Shown: positions 37,291 through 45,616 of the stretch, piece after piece
Layout: the number at the start of each line of letters is the position of its first letter
How positions within the stretch are numbered: the stretch's first letter is position 1
NCBI RefSeq assembly: GCF_000720325.1
Contig: NZ_JOJM01000004.1
Coordinates: forward strand, 310,001-374,000
DNA: 64,000 nt
Direction: 5' to 3'
Source: Streptomyces sp. NRRL B-1347
GTDB taxonomy: Bacteria; Actinomycetota; Actinomycetes; Streptomycetales; Streptomycetaceae
Notes under the pieces: model-generated
The model's database searches: none
Told to the model about the DNA's origin: nothing
Seen by the model: the letters and a program-made list of their open reading frames with translations, nothing else
Translations under genes and position numbers: made by a program

Positions 37291-38142
37291 ATGAAAGAAC
37301 TGATCACGACGGACGGGACGCGGCTCGCCTACCAGGACAGCGGCGGCAAGGGAGTCCCCCTGGTCATGCTGCACGGCTGGGGCCAGACACAGGCGATGTT
37401 CCGCCACCAGGTCGAAGGTCTCGCGCCCGGCCGCCGCGTCGTCACCGTCGACCTGCGCGGCCACGGCCTTTCCGGCAAACCGCGGCACGGCTACCGCATC
37501 GCCCGTCTCGCCCGCGACGTGTGGGAACTCGTCGAGCACCTCCGCCTCGCGCGCTTCGACGCGCTCGGCTGGTCCATGGGCGTCTCGGTGTGGTGGAGCT
37601 TCATCGACCAGTACGGGACCGGCCGGATGCGGCGCTTCGTCGCCGTCGACCAGCCGGCGGCCGTCGCCGCCGTGCCCTGGATGACCGAGCGGGAGCAGCG
37701 CGACTGCGGCGCCATCTTCGACGTGCCGGGGCTGCTCGCCCTGGGCGCCGCGCTCGCCGCGCCGGGCGGCGACGAGGTGCGGGCCGACTTCGTGCGCGGC
37801 ATGTTCTCCGGCGACCCCGACCCGGAGGTGCTCGCCTTCGTCGCCGAACAGATCACCGCGACGCCCGCCCACGCCGGTGTGCCGCTGCTGTTCGACCACT
37901 GCGCCCAGGACTGGCGGGACGTGCTCCCCAGGATCGATGTGCCGACCCTGGTGATCGGCTGCGAGGGAAGCCATGTGCACCCCGATTCGCAGCGCTTCGT
38001 CGCCGAGCGGATTCCCTTCGCGCGCCTGCACGTCTTCACCGCCGACGTGGCGAGTTCGCACTTCCCCTTCCTCGAGAACCCGGCGGCCTTCAACGCGGTG
38101 GTGGAGAAGTTCCTGGCCGAGGAACCCGGTACACGGGCCTAG
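37291..38142 (+). CDS. Alpha/beta hydrolase
   Basis: 283 aa. Haloalkane-dehalogenase/esterase-like fold: LVMLHGWGQTQAMFRHQ, TVDLRGHGLSGKP, nucleophile elbow ALGWSMGVSVWW, and a late DVASSHFPFLENP with the presumptive catalytic His. The acid residue is not assigned. The cap region has two Trp-rich helices (VWWSFIDQY). The ATG at 37291 follows a GGAAGAG-like ribosome site. It may be controlled by the upstream PucR-type or downstream AraC-type regulator. Substrate unknown. Confidence 0.88.
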   Translation: MKELITTDGTRLAYQDSGGKGVPLVMLHGWGQTQAMFRHQVEGLAPGRRVVTVDLRGHGLSGKPRHGYRIARLARDVWELVEHLRLARFDALGWSMGVSVWWSFIDQYGTGRMRRFVAVDQPAAVAAVPWMTEREQRDCGAIFDVPGLLALGAALAAPGGDEVRADFVRGMFSGDPDPEVLAFVAEQITATPAHAGVPLLFDHCAQDWRDVLPRIDVPTLVIGCEGSHVHPDSQRFVAERIPFARLHVFTADVASSHFPFLENPAAFNAVVEKFLAEEPGTRA

Positions 38143-38215
38143 CCGGCCTCCGCGATCCGCAGGCCTGTGCGAGTGCCTGCGCCCACCACGAAGAACCGTA
38201 CGGTCTGGAGTTCCC

Positions 38216-39172
38216 ATGCCTCAGTCAGTGATGTCACGCGTGCCCGCGACGGAACCGCGGGCGACGGTCGGTCCGCGGCCGACCCCCGCGCCGCGGTCGG
38301 CATCCGCCCCGCACGCGGCCGCCGATGCCGAGTGGCTCGTTCAGACGCTCTCCGACATGCCGGGCGAGGAGGAGGGGAAGTTCCTCTACCTCGGCATGCA
38401 CGTCCGCGGGCCGGTCACCAGCGTCCGCGCGGGAGCCAAGAGACCCCTGGAGCCGAACGACCTGGTCTTCTGCGACCCGGCCCGGCGTCATCTGCTGCGG
38501 TTCGGCGACGACTGCCAGATGGTCTTCTTCCGGATCCCTCCGTGCTATCTGGGAGTCACGGAGGCGGAGCTGAACCAGGTCCTGGGAGTCCCCGTGCCCG
38601 GCGGCGAGGGGCTGGGCGCGCTCGTGTCGGACTTCCTGTCGGCGCTGGCCACCGAGGCGCGCCAGCACCGGTCCACGAGCGGGGACCGGCTCGCCCGTAC
38701 GGCCGTCCACCTCCTCTCCGTCCTGGTCGTGGAGCTCCTGGAGGCCGACACGGCGGACGGGGCCGCCCACGCGTCGAGGGGCGGTCACGAGACGCTGACC
38801 CGGATCCGGGCCTTCATCGAGGAACACCTGATGGACCCCGACCTCTCCCCGGAGTCGATCGCGCGCGCCCACCACATCTCCGTGCGGTACCTGCACAAGC
38901 TCTTCCAGAACGACGGCACCACGGTGAGCCAGTGGGTGCGCCGCCGCAGACTGGAGTCCTGCCGCATCGAGTTGGGCCGGTCGCGCCGGAGGTTCACCAT
39001 GGCCGCGGTGGCCCATCGCTGGGGCTTCAGCAGCCCTTCGCACTTCAGCCGCGCGTTCCGGGGGGCGTACGGCATGTCTCCCAGCGAGTGGCAGTCCCTT
39101 GCGACGTCGGCCTTCGCCCCGACGGCCACGGCTGGCGCCCGCGCATCCGGCGACCGACGTGCGCTGGCATGA
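38216..39172 (+). CDS. AraC family transcriptional regulator
   Basis: 318 aa. The N-terminal 190 residues resemble the AraC_binding_2 sensor (KFLYLGMHVRGPVTSVRAG, LVFCDPARRHLLRF and MVFFRIPP). The C-terminus is the two-HTH AraC domain: PESIARAHHISVRYLHKLFQ and FTMAAVAHRWGFSSPSHFSRAF. GGAG precedes the ATG at five bases. It sits between two hydrolase genes on the same strand. The N-terminal 35 residues are a Pro/Ala-rich extension. It probably regulates one of its neighbours; the inducer is unknown. Confidence 0.9.
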   Translation: MPQSVMSRVPATEPRATVGPRPTPAPRSASAPHAAADAEWLVQTLSDMPGEEEGKFLYLGMHVRGPVTSVRAGAKRPLEPNDLVFCDPARRHLLRFGDDCQMVFFRIPPCYLGVTEAELNQVLGVPVPGGEGLGALVSDFLSALATEARQHRSTSGDRLARTAVHLLSVLVVELLEADTADGAAHASRGGHETLTRIRAFIEEHLMDPDLSPESIARAHHISVRYLHKLFQNDGTTVSQWVRRRRLESCRIELGRSRRRFTMAAVAHRWGFSSPSHFSRAFRGAYGMSPSEWQSLATSAFAPTATAGARASGDRRALA

Positions 39173-39262
39173 CAGCGGCGGTGCACCGGCGTGCCATCGG
39201 TGCCGCCGCTGCGGCTCTACCGTGGCCCCGCACGTGGCCTGACACCGAGAAGAGAGCTGACC

Positions 39263-39985
39263 ATGACCACCCGCACCCCCACCGTCGTCCTCGTGCACGG
39301 TGCCTTCGCCGACTCGGCATGCTGGCTGGGCGTCATCTCGGAGCTGCGCGGCCACGGCATCCCGGTCCTCGCCCCGCCGAACCCCCTGCGCGGCCTCGCC
39401 GCCGACGCCTCCTACGTCGCCTCCGTGGTGTCCCAGATCGAAGGCCCCGTGGTCCTCGTCGGACACTCCTACGGCGGCGCGCTGATCACCGTGGCCGGAG
39501 CCGCGGAGAACGTCGTCGGCCTCGTCTACGTGGCCGCGTACGTACCGCACGAGGACGAGAGCGTGGGCGAGTTGCAGGGCCGCTTTCCCGACTCGCTCCT
39601 GCCGGGCAACCTGAAGGAGTGGACCTATCCCCTTGTCGACGGGGACTCCGCCGTGGAGGTCACCATCGATGAGGCGGCCTTCCCCTCCGTCTTCGCCGCG
39701 GACGTGGCCGATGAGGTCACCCGGGTCCTGGCGGTGGCCCAACGCCCCCTCGCCGCCGCGGCCTTCGCCGAGACGGCCTCCGCGGCGGCGTGGCTGACGA
39801 AGCCGTGCTGGGCCCTGGTCGCGGGGGCCGACCGGGCGATCAATCCCGAGGTACAGCGCTTCGGCGCGCGGCGGGCCGGGGCCGTCGTGGTCGAGCTCCC
39901 GGACGCCTCGCACGCCGTCGCCCTGTCCGAGCCCCGACAGGTCGCCGAGCTGATCAGCGACGCGGTACGGGCGACGAGCTGGTGA
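39263..39985 (+). CDS. Alpha/beta hydrolase, paralogue of the 23188 gene
   Basis: 240 aa with the same layout as the 23188-23913 protein: TVVLVHGAFADSACW, LVGHSYGGALITVAGA, GELQGRFPDS, VLAVAQRPLAAAAFAE and a final DASHAVALSEP with the His. Sequence similarity is spread over the whole length, so it is a paralogue rather than a fragment. The start is ATG 39263. Downstream the SsgA-like gene follows within 14 bases, so the two may be co-transcribed. The reaction is unknown. Confidence 0.88.
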   Translation: MTTRTPTVVLVHGAFADSACWLGVISELRGHGIPVLAPPNPLRGLAADASYVASVVSQIEGPVVLVGHSYGGALITVAGAAENVVGLVYVAAYVPHEDESVGELQGRFPDSLLPGNLKEWTYPLVDGDSAVEVTIDEAAFPSVFAADVADEVTRVLAVAQRPLAAAAFAETASAAAWLTKPCWALVAGADRAINPEVQRFGARRAGAVVVELPDASHAVALSEPRQVAELISDAVRATSW

Positions 39986-39999
39986 CGAAAGGAACGGGC

Positions 40000-40443
40000 A
40001 TGCAGCCGCCCCTGGAGATGACGATCGCCGCGACCGTGAGGACGGCGGAGTACGTGGCGCACGGCCTGGCCGTGCGCCTGGGGTACTCGCCGGACGACCC
40101 GCTGGCCCTGTGGATGGACCTGTACGTGACCGGGGCCGAACTGCCCGACGCCACCTGGGTGTTCGGCCGGGACCTGCTCGCCACGGGGCTCATCCTGCCG
40201 ACCGGCGAGGGGGACGTGCGGGTGCGGCCGCACGGCGAGGACGAGACGGACGTCGAACTCGTCTCGGGGCGGACCTGGTGCGTCGTCAGGCTGGCGGCGG
40301 ACGACGTACGGGACTTCGTCGCCAGGACGCGGACCGCCGACGAGCACTCCGACGAGAAGGTCGCCACCGCGCTCGACCGGATCCTGGCAGAGACCCTCCG
40401 GCCGGGCACCAGGAACACCGACTCCCGGCCGCCGCATCTTTGA
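40000..40443 (+). CDS. SsgA-like sporulation/cell-division regulator (SALP)
   Basis: 147 aa. The SsgA family pattern is recognisable: VRLGYSPDDPLALWMDLYV, then WVFGRDLLATGLILPTGEGDVRVRP and the C-terminal LAADDVRDFVART segment. SALPs are specific to morphologically complex actinomycetes, where they control septum placement and peptidoglycan remodelling during sporulation. I use ATG 40000 (AAAGGAACG upstream); a GTG at 39982 overlaps the preceding stop and is possible. Divergent from core SALPs, so it is probably an accessory member with an unknown role. Confidence 0.85.
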   Translation: MQPPLEMTIAATVRTAEYVAHGLAVRLGYSPDDPLALWMDLYVTGAELPDATWVFGRDLLATGLILPTGEGDVRVRPHGEDETDVELVSGRTWCVVRLAADDVRDFVARTRTADEHSDEKVATALDRILAETLRPGTRNTDSRPPHL

Positions 40444-40529
40444 CACCCGGGGGTGACCTGCTCGTTCGTCCTGCCCCGGACTGCACGGGCCCCGGTGAGC
40501 CCCGCCCGGCGGTGGTTATGCTGCGGCGC

Positions 40530-41150
40530 ATGGACATAGTGATCCCGCTCTTCGACGACTTCGAGCCGCTCGACGCGATCGGTCCCTACGAGATCCTCGC
40601 GTACCTGCCGGGCGCCACCGTGCGGTTCGTCACCGACGAACCCGGCCCGGTGCGGGACACGCTGGGCTCCCTGCCGGTGCACGTGCCGACCCGGTACGCC
40701 GAGGTGGAACACTGCGACGTCCTCCTCGTCCCGGGCGGGGGCAGCTTCAAGGCCATGCGGGACGACCCCGGCTTCCTCGACTGGGTGCGCCGGATCCACG
40801 AAGGCACCCGCTTCACCACCTCCGTCTGCACCGGTTCCCTGGTGCTCGGCGCGGCCGGCCTCCTCGAAGGCCTGACCGCCACCACCCACTGGGACGCGGC
40901 CGCCCAACTGGAGTCGTACGGCGCCACGTACACGCCCGAGCGGGTCGTCAGGCACGACCGGGTGATCACCTCGGCGGGGGTCTCGTCCGGCATCGACATG
41001 GCCGTCCAGCTGGCCGCCCTGCTCACCGACGAGGTGACCGCGCAGGCCATCCAGCTCTACACCGAGTACGACCCGCAACCGCCCTTCGACACCGGCTCGG
41101 TGGCCAAGGCCCCGGCCGAGGTCCTCGCACGGGCCCGCACCCTGCGCTGA
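40530..41150 (+). CDS. DJ-1/PfpI family protein (isonitrile hydratase-like)
   Basis: 206 aa. DJ-1/PfpI fold with the nucleophile Cys100 in TTSVCTGSLVLGAAGLL and the motifs LLVPGGG and TTHWDAA. The pattern is closest to the InhA/isonitrile-hydratase and ThiJ-like group, with no DNA-binding domain fused, unlike FtrA/GATase1-AraC. ATG 40530 is preferred; an ATG at 40518 adds four residues. It probably acts on a small nitrogen compound or on glyoxals. A hairpin follows its stop and separates it from the convergent minus-strand genes. Confidence 0.87.
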   Translation: MDIVIPLFDDFEPLDAIGPYEILAYLPGATVRFVTDEPGPVRDTLGSLPVHVPTRYAEVEHCDVLLVPGGGSFKAMRDDPGFLDWVRRIHEGTRFTTSVCTGSLVLGAAGLLEGLTATTHWDAAAQLESYGATYTPERVVRHDRVITSAGVSSGIDMAVQLAALLTDEVTAQAIQLYTEYDPQPPFDTGSVAKAPAEVLARARTLR

Positions 41151-41153
41151 CCG

Positions 41154-41172
41154 GGCGGCGGGTGCCGCCGCC
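41154..41172. terminator. Short bidirectional hairpin between convergent genes
   Basis: A perfect 8-bp stem GGCGGCGG / CCGCCGCC with the three-base loop GTG lies in the 29-base gap between the DJ-1 gene and the DUF4235 gene. It suits a terminator for both strands. Confidence 0.5.
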
Positions 41173-41179
41173 GTCCCCG

Positions 41180-41446
41180 TCAGCCGGGCCAGGAACCGGT
41201 CACGCGGCGCACGGCGGTGGCACCGGCGCGGTCCACGGCGGCCTTCGTCGCGGCGAAGATGGCTCCTTGCAGGGTGGCGGCGAGCAGCACCTCGCTCCAG
41301 CCGCGGTGCTCGTCGGTGGCGTCCGGGGCGTCCTCGTCGCGGCCGACGACCTGCCAGGCCCGCTTGAACAGCGCTCCCGCGACCATGCCGCTGACCGCGC
41401 CGAGGGCGAGACCGACCGGCTTGTAGGCGATCTTCGAGGCCTTCAT
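41180..41446 (-). CDS. DUF4235 membrane protein
   Basis: 88 aa with two hydrophobic segments (YKPVGLALGAVSGMVAGALF and VLLAATLQGAIFAATKAAVD) separated by the charged KRAWQVVGRDEDAPD. This is the actinobacterial DUF4235 pattern. The start at 41446 lies four bases after the stop of the DUF3618 gene. It commonly follows DUF3618 and a holin-X protein, as here, and may be part of an envelope-associated complex, but the function is not established. Confidence 0.85.
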   Translation of the reverse strand: MKASKIAYKPVGLALGAVSGMVAGALFKRAWQVVGRDEDAPDATDEHRGWSEVLLAATLQGAIFAATKAAVDRAGATAVRRVTGSWPG

Positions 41447-41450
41447 GCGG

Positions 41451-41933
41451 TCATCCGTTCCGTCGGTGGCACGCCCACCACACCAGGACGGCCGTTCCAC
41501 CGGCCGCCAGCAGCACGGCACGGTGGTTCCGGGCCATCCGCGCGCCCTCCGCGGCCGTGGCGCGCATCGGCTCGGGGGCCTTCTCCTCCCAGGCGCGGCC
41601 GGTCCTGGCCGCCTGGGCGCGGGCCTGCTCGGCGGCCAGGGCGGCCTTGTCCCTGACGGGTTCGGGCAGCTTGTCCTGCGCGCGGGAAGCGGCGTCGGCG
41701 GCCTTGGTCCGCAGCTCCTTGACCTTGACCGCGGCCTGCTCCTTGAGCTCGCCCGCCTTCGCGGCGGCCTGGTCCTTGACCTCGGTGGCCTTGTCGTGGG
41801 CGCGTGCCTTGACGTCCGCTTTGGCCGCCAGCGCCTCGACCGTCCCGGCGAGCTCGTGGCGGGTCCGCTCGACCTGCTCGCGCAGTTCCTGCGGGGTCCC
41901 GGCCGACTCGTCCTCGTGCGGAAGCTGGGTCAT
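41451..41933 (-). CDS. DUF3618 protein with long helix and C-terminal membrane anchor
   Basis: 160 aa. The DUF3618 signature TPQELREQVERTRHELAGTVEAL is at residues 13-35. A long Ala/Lys/Glu coiled-coil-like helix follows (ATEVKDQAAAKAGELKEQAAVKVKELR in pieces), and the C-terminus is a single membrane helix HRAVLLAAGGTAVLVWWAC. The ATG overlaps the holin-X stop by four bases. The build suggests a membrane-tethered rod on the inner or outer face. Function unknown. Confidence 0.88.
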   Translation of the reverse strand: MTQLPHEDESAGTPQELREQVERTRHELAGTVEALAAKADVKARAHDKATEVKDQAAAKAGELKEQAAVKVKELRTKAADAASRAQDKLPEPVRDKAALAAEQARAQAARTGRAWEEKAPEPMRATAAEGARMARNHRAVLLAAGGTAVLVWWACHRRNG

Positions 41934-42358
41934 CGGTGTGCACTCTCCTTGATCTCGGCCACGTCGGCCTTCACGTTCTCGATCGCCTTCTCCGGCACGG
42001 GCGGCGCGGCCCGGGAGACCTCCTTCTTGCCCGTCACCGCCATCAGCGCGGCGACCGCCCCGAGCACCCCGGTCACGATGAGGGCCGCGACCCACACCGG
42101 CAGCGGCACCGCGAGGGCGGCGATCGCCGTCGCCACCAGGGCCTGCAGCGCCAGGAACCCGACGAGACCCGCGCCGCCGAAGAGGCCGCCGCCCCTGCCG
42201 TAGCGCTTGCCCTTCTCCTTCATCTCCGCCTGTGCCAGGCGCAGTTCGCCCCGCACCAGCTCGGTCAACTGCTGTGACGCGCGCTGTACGAGCTCGCTCA
42301 CCGGTTCGGAGCCCGGTGCGTGTGGGTCTGGTCCGCTGTGCGGCCGCGTACTCGACAC
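41930..42358 (-). CDS. Actinobacterial holin-X (phage holin superfamily III) membrane protein
   Basis: 142 aa. N-terminal amphipathic region VSELVQRASQQLTELVRGELRLAQAEMKEK, then two membrane helices (GLFGGAGLVGFLALQALVATAIAALAV and VWVAALIVTGVLGAVAALMAV). It matches the PF07332 holin-X group, which is chromosomal rather than viral in streptomycetes. AGGAGG is eight bases before GTG 42358, so I prefer that start over GTG 42367. First gene of the three-gene minus-strand operon. Confidence 0.87.
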   Translation of the reverse strand: MSSTRPHSGPDPHAPGSEPVSELVQRASQQLTELVRGELRLAQAEMKEKGKRYGRGGGLFGGAGLVGFLALQALVATAIAALAVPLPVWVAALIVTGVLGAVAALMAVTGKKEVSRAAPPVPEKAIENVKADVAEIKESAHR

Positions 42359-42486
42359 AGCGATCACCTCCTGTCTGGGGCTGTGTTCAGGGCCGGGCGC
42401 CGCGGCACCCGGCCCCCGGTCGGTGCGGGTACCCCGAACAGGCCGGATGGTGCCTACGAGATCCGGCGAAGGGGATCGCGGGCCGC

Positions 42487-42690
42487 TCAGGCCGCGTCCC
42501 TGCGCGCGCGCCGCTCCGCGTGGCGGCGGCGTCCCCGGGGCTCGGCGGTGCTGTGCACGAGCCGCAGGTGCCGTGCCCGCGCGTGGCGCGCCTTCGGCGA
42601 GCCGTCGAACAACCGGCCCTCAAGGCGGTCCATCGCGTACAGCAGCACGGCCAGGGCCGGGAGCAGCAGAATGGCGACGGCGATCAGCAC
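42487..42690 (-). CDS. Small single-pass membrane protein
   Basis: 67 aa. One N-terminal hydrophobic helix (LIAVAILLLPALAVLLYAM) and a strongly basic C-terminal half with RHARARHLRLVH. AGGAGG lies seven bases before the GTG start, which makes a real gene likely. Similar short proteins occur singly in streptomycete genomes but I know no function for them. Confidence 0.65.
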   Translation of the reverse strand: MLIAVAILLLPALAVLLYAMDRLEGRLFDGSPKARHARARHLRLVHSTAEPRGRRRHAERRARRDAA

Positions 42691-43294
42691 GTGGATCCCT
42701 CCTGGCCGGTGTCACCGCATGCGGGTGCCCGTCGTGCCGCCCGGCACCGGCCGACGCGTGTGAAGTTCTGGTGACCATCGGGCGCCCGATCCGTGGTCGC
42801 GAGGAGCAGGTAATGACGATCGGCCCATGTGTTCCTCCCGCCCGGGGCGATCCAGGACCTGTCGCTCATCGGGCACGAGTTCAGCCACCTCCACAAGAAC
42901 TTCCTGGGGCGAGGTCGAGACGGGCACCGACAACGGCTCGGGGATGGCCGACGGCGGATGTGGAGGGCGCCGCCTTCGCCGCGGGAAGGGAAGTCGCCCC
43001 GTCCGTCGCGGTGCAGAGGGCGGCGGCCCCGCACGCGCAGCACGGCCGGGCCGAGCCGTGGGACGGCGCCGCGCCGGTGCAGCGTGCCGCGCGGGACGAC
43101 GCCGTGCCACCTGCTTCACCCAGCTCTACCCGGACGGCTCACCGAAGGACGCCGCGGGGCAGGACATGGTCCCGGCCCGGAATCTTCCACCATCGAAGAA
43201 GGGAACCTCTACCTGGTCCCCGTGGGCCAGTACGCCACCTCGACGTGCAGCGATGTCGACGACGTGGCGGCCCGCTCGCACCCGGACCCCGCGT
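42691..43294. other. Degenerate stretch without an intact gene
   Basis: About 600 bases with no complete gene. A good ribosome site (GAGGAG six bases before ATG 42813) leads into a frame that soon turns into arginine/proline-rich nonsense. Protein-like pieces appear in different frames: LPPGAIQDLSLIGHEFSHLH at about 42835-42894, an AAxxxVQRA-type piece near 43000-43090, and NLYLVPVGQYATSTCSDVDDV near 43203-43270. None is long enough to name. I read the stretch as gene debris, possibly from more than one gene. Confidence 0.55.
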
Positions 43295-43624
43295 CTCGTC
43301 GTGACGTACCGCGAGACACGCCTCGGTGCGTCCTCCGGCGAGCTGCGCTCCGCCCTCCTGGGCGACGCGCTGTTCGGCGCGGGCAGCTGGGCCCTGGCCG
43401 AAGCCCATGCCGCGCACCCCGAATCCGCCACCTACGCCTATGAGTTCGCCTGGCGCTCCCACGCCCTGGACGGCGGGCTCGGCGCCGCCCACGCGGTCGA
43501 GCTGCCCTTCGTCTACGACGACGAGCGCAGGGCCACGATGCGCATCGACACGACGTGGACCCAGCGCGACGACCCACGCGGCCAGGAACGACGGGCCTGG
43601 AGGGGGAACGTGTCAGCACGCTGA
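43295..43624 (+). pseudogene. C-terminal relic of a type B carboxylesterase
   Basis: About 109 aa in one frame, matching the end of type B carboxylesterases (pNB-esterase-like, normally about 500 aa). ALLGDALFGAGSWALAEAHA, TYAYEFAWRSHALDGGLGAAH and AVELPFVY hold the catalytic-His region. About 50 residues expected after ELPFVY are missing, and the frame passes straight to ATMRIDTTWTQRDDPRGQERRAW, the usual C-terminus. No upstream catalytic Ser is present. The gene is therefore a relic with a 5' loss and an internal deletion. Confidence 0.8.
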
Positions 43625-43709
43625 AGGCGCGCGGAGCCTCCTCCGGATGCACACCGCCCTGATCGCCCATAGCGTGACAGACATCCCAAACCCCACCAGA
43701 GGAGTGATC

Positions 43710-43892
43710 ATGGGCGTGGACAAGGCCAAGGGCAAGGCGAAGGAAATGGTCGGCAAGGTCACCGGCAACGAACGCATGCAGGCCGAAGGCAAGACCGACC
43801 AGGCCAAGGCCAAGCTGCGCGAGGTCGCAGACGAGGCACGCGAGCGGGCCGAGGGGGTCCGCGACTCCCTCCGCGACCGCGACGACCGCTGA
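43710..43892 (+). CDS. CsbD family stress protein
   Basis: 60 aa. Highly charged, Lys/Glu/Ala-rich, with the CsbD pattern DKAKGKAKEMVGKVTGNE and GKTDQAKAKLREV. CsbD-like proteins are small general-stress proteins under sigma-B-type control in other Gram-positives; biochemical function is not settled. AGGAG lies five bases before ATG 43710, and a strong hairpin follows the stop. Confidence 0.9.
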   Translation: MGVDKAKGKAKEMVGKVTGNERMQAEGKTDQAKAKLREVADEARERAEGVRDSLRDRDDR

Positions 43893-43904
43893 CCACGCAC
43901 CGAA

Positions 43905-43936
43905 GAGCCGCCCCGCCCGCACGGACGGGGCGGCTC
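43905..43936 (+). terminator. Strong hairpin after csbD-like gene
   Basis: A perfect 11-bp stem GAGCCGCCCCG / CGGGGCGGCTC with a ten-base loop begins 12 bases after the stop. Confidence 0.75.
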
Positions 43937-44071
43937 GCGCGGTTCCCCGACGCTGCCGACCACGACCGCCGATCCGCCCGCGGCACCGCGACCGGCACCC
44001 GCCGCATGTTCCAGGGGCATGACAAGGGATGATGGAATCACCATTTGTCGTAACTCCCAGGGGGATTCTTG

Positions 44072-44896
44072 ATGCCGCGCGATACGGGCGTGCCGGACCG
44101 GCGTGTCCGACGAGTGTTGAAGGGCGCCGGGGCCGTCGCCGTCGCGGTCGTCGCACTGGCCGGGTGCGGCACCGCCACCGGTGAGGACGATGCGAAGGAG
44201 CGCGGCAGTACGTCCGCTTCGCCGAGTGGCGGTGGACCGGACGGGGCGAAGACCGCGCGGCTCATCGGCAAGGCCATCGACGTGACGCTCGGCCAGGACT
44301 ACTTGACCTCGACTCGGCGGATGCGGACCGACGGGACCACGGTGCTGCGCGTGGCCGGGCGCGGTTCCGCGGCCACCTGCGAAGCCCGGAGCCGCAAGGG
44401 CAAGGCGGCGATGGACTTCGTCATCACCGGCTCCGCGCTCTACTCGCGCGGCAGCAGGGAGGCGCTGGAGATGTCGCCCCAGAGCAAGGGGCACCCGGAG
44501 CGCGTGGAGGTGATGGCCGACCGCTGGGTGAAGCGCAGGCCCGTGGTCTACGAAGCCATGCGGCACATGTGCGTGGAGAAGACCCGGCGGACCTGGCTTG
44601 ACGAGCGCATGCCGTCCCTCGACGAGCTCGCGGAGGAGATCCCCGTCCAGCGCGCGGGCACGCTGCGCGGGCGGCCCACCACGAAGATCACGTATCGGCT
44701 TGCGGGGGGACCGCTGGAGTTCCACGTCACCGCCGGGAGCACCCCGCACCTCCTCCGCGTCACGTACCCGGCCAAGGACCTCGACGAGACGTACAGCGGC
44801 TTCGGCAAGCCCTTCCGCGTGGCCGCGCCTCCGCGTGCGGCCTCGGAGACGCAGATCGCGCAAGAGGCCGCACTCGCGGGCCAGCAGGGCGCCTAG
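44072..44896 (+). CDS. Putative lipoprotein
   Basis: 274 aa. Type II signal peptide with lipobox LAGC (Cys about residue 32) after a hydrophobic stretch GAVAVAVVALAG. The body (TSTRRMRTDGTTVLRVAGRGSAATCEA, DFVITGSALYSRG, DRWVKRRPVVYEAM and TKITYRLAGGPLEFHVTAGSTPHLLRVTYPA) has the beta-rich build of LppX/LprG-like actinobacterial lipoproteins. I cannot name a specific family. ATG 44072 has GGGGG upstream; a TTG three bases earlier is possible. Monocistronic. Confidence 0.78.
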   Translation: MPRDTGVPDRRVRRVLKGAGAVAVAVVALAGCGTATGEDDAKERGSTSASPSGGGPDGAKTARLIGKAIDVTLGQDYLTSTRRMRTDGTTVLRVAGRGSAATCEARSRKGKAAMDFVITGSALYSRGSREALEMSPQSKGHPERVEVMADRWVKRRPVVYEAMRHMCVEKTRRTWLDERMPSLDELAEEIPVQRAGTLRGRPTTKITYRLAGGPLEFHVTAGSTPHLLRVTYPAKDLDETYSGFGKPFRVAAPPRAASETQIAQEAALAGQQGA

Positions 44897-45031
44897 GCCG
44901 CTGCCGCGTGGCCCGGCCCCGGCCGCCCGCCGTGATCCACGGGAATGGCGGTCGGGAGCCGGGGCACACGGATCGCTGTGTGATTCAGCGAAGTCCGGTG
45001 CCGGGGAAGTCCGGTGACTAGGAGGTACTCC

Positions 45032-45259
45032 ATGCTCATGGCCCACCCCGCGATCCTGCGCAACCTCGTCGAGCAGTACGAGACGCTGCGGATCCTGCAC
45101 GCCCAGGACGGCCGTCCGCAGGTCCGTCAGCGCATGGACGACGTCGCCTACACGCTGTGCGTGTCGACGGGCACCCGTGACGTCGACGCCGCCCTCATCG
45201 CGGCCCGCCATCAGCTGCCCGGCGCCCGGCCCGAGGACGACTCCGTCCTCACCGCCTGA
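45032..45259 (+). CDS. DUF5133 family protein
   Basis: 75 aa. Matches the streptomycete DUF5133 family: MLMAHPAILRNLVEQYETLR, a short linker, and VAYTLCVSTGTRDVDAALIAARHQLPGA. Two helices, soluble, one Cys. AGGAGG lies six bases before ATG 45032, so the upstream GTG at 45014 is not used. The function of the family is unknown; members often lie near regulators of development. Confidence 0.85.
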   Translation: MLMAHPAILRNLVEQYETLRILHAQDGRPQVRQRMDDVAYTLCVSTGTRDVDAALIAARHQLPGARPEDDSVLTA

Positions 45260-45616
45260 ATCCGGGGCGCGCCTCCGCGGGCCGCGCGGCTCCCGCAAGA
45301 GACCGGTGTGAGAGGACGCGAGTTGGCGACTCGTGGGGCACAGGGTTGGGGCAACAGCCCTGAGGCCCTTCGCCGCCACGTGGCTGCGGTGGTGGAGGGC
45401 CGTACCGTCAACCGGGCACCTGAGCGAGCCCACCGCCCACGGAACCCACTGGACAAGTCGAACCACGACGTCAAGCCCTACGGAGATCCTCAGACAGTGG
45501 GATGAGCGGCCGGAGTGGAGCATGGGGCACGGCGGCGGCGCTAAGGTGGCGGTCTGGAAGATGGTCAGGCAGCGGCCACTTCGTGCTCTTCGCGCGCCAT
45601 CTGGAGAACATCACTC
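45260..45616. other. Gene-free stretch upstream of the receiver-domain gene
   Basis: 357 bases without a convincing gene. A short plus frame at 45308-45505 begins with GTG but has no ribosome site and no recognisable family. Nothing structured beyond ordinary GC-rich hairpins is visible. It probably holds the promoter for the 45617 gene. Confidence 0.4.

Noticed and set aside
45308..45505. Short frame of 65 residues
   Set aside because: No ribosome site, no family and it lies in a promoter-like spacer.
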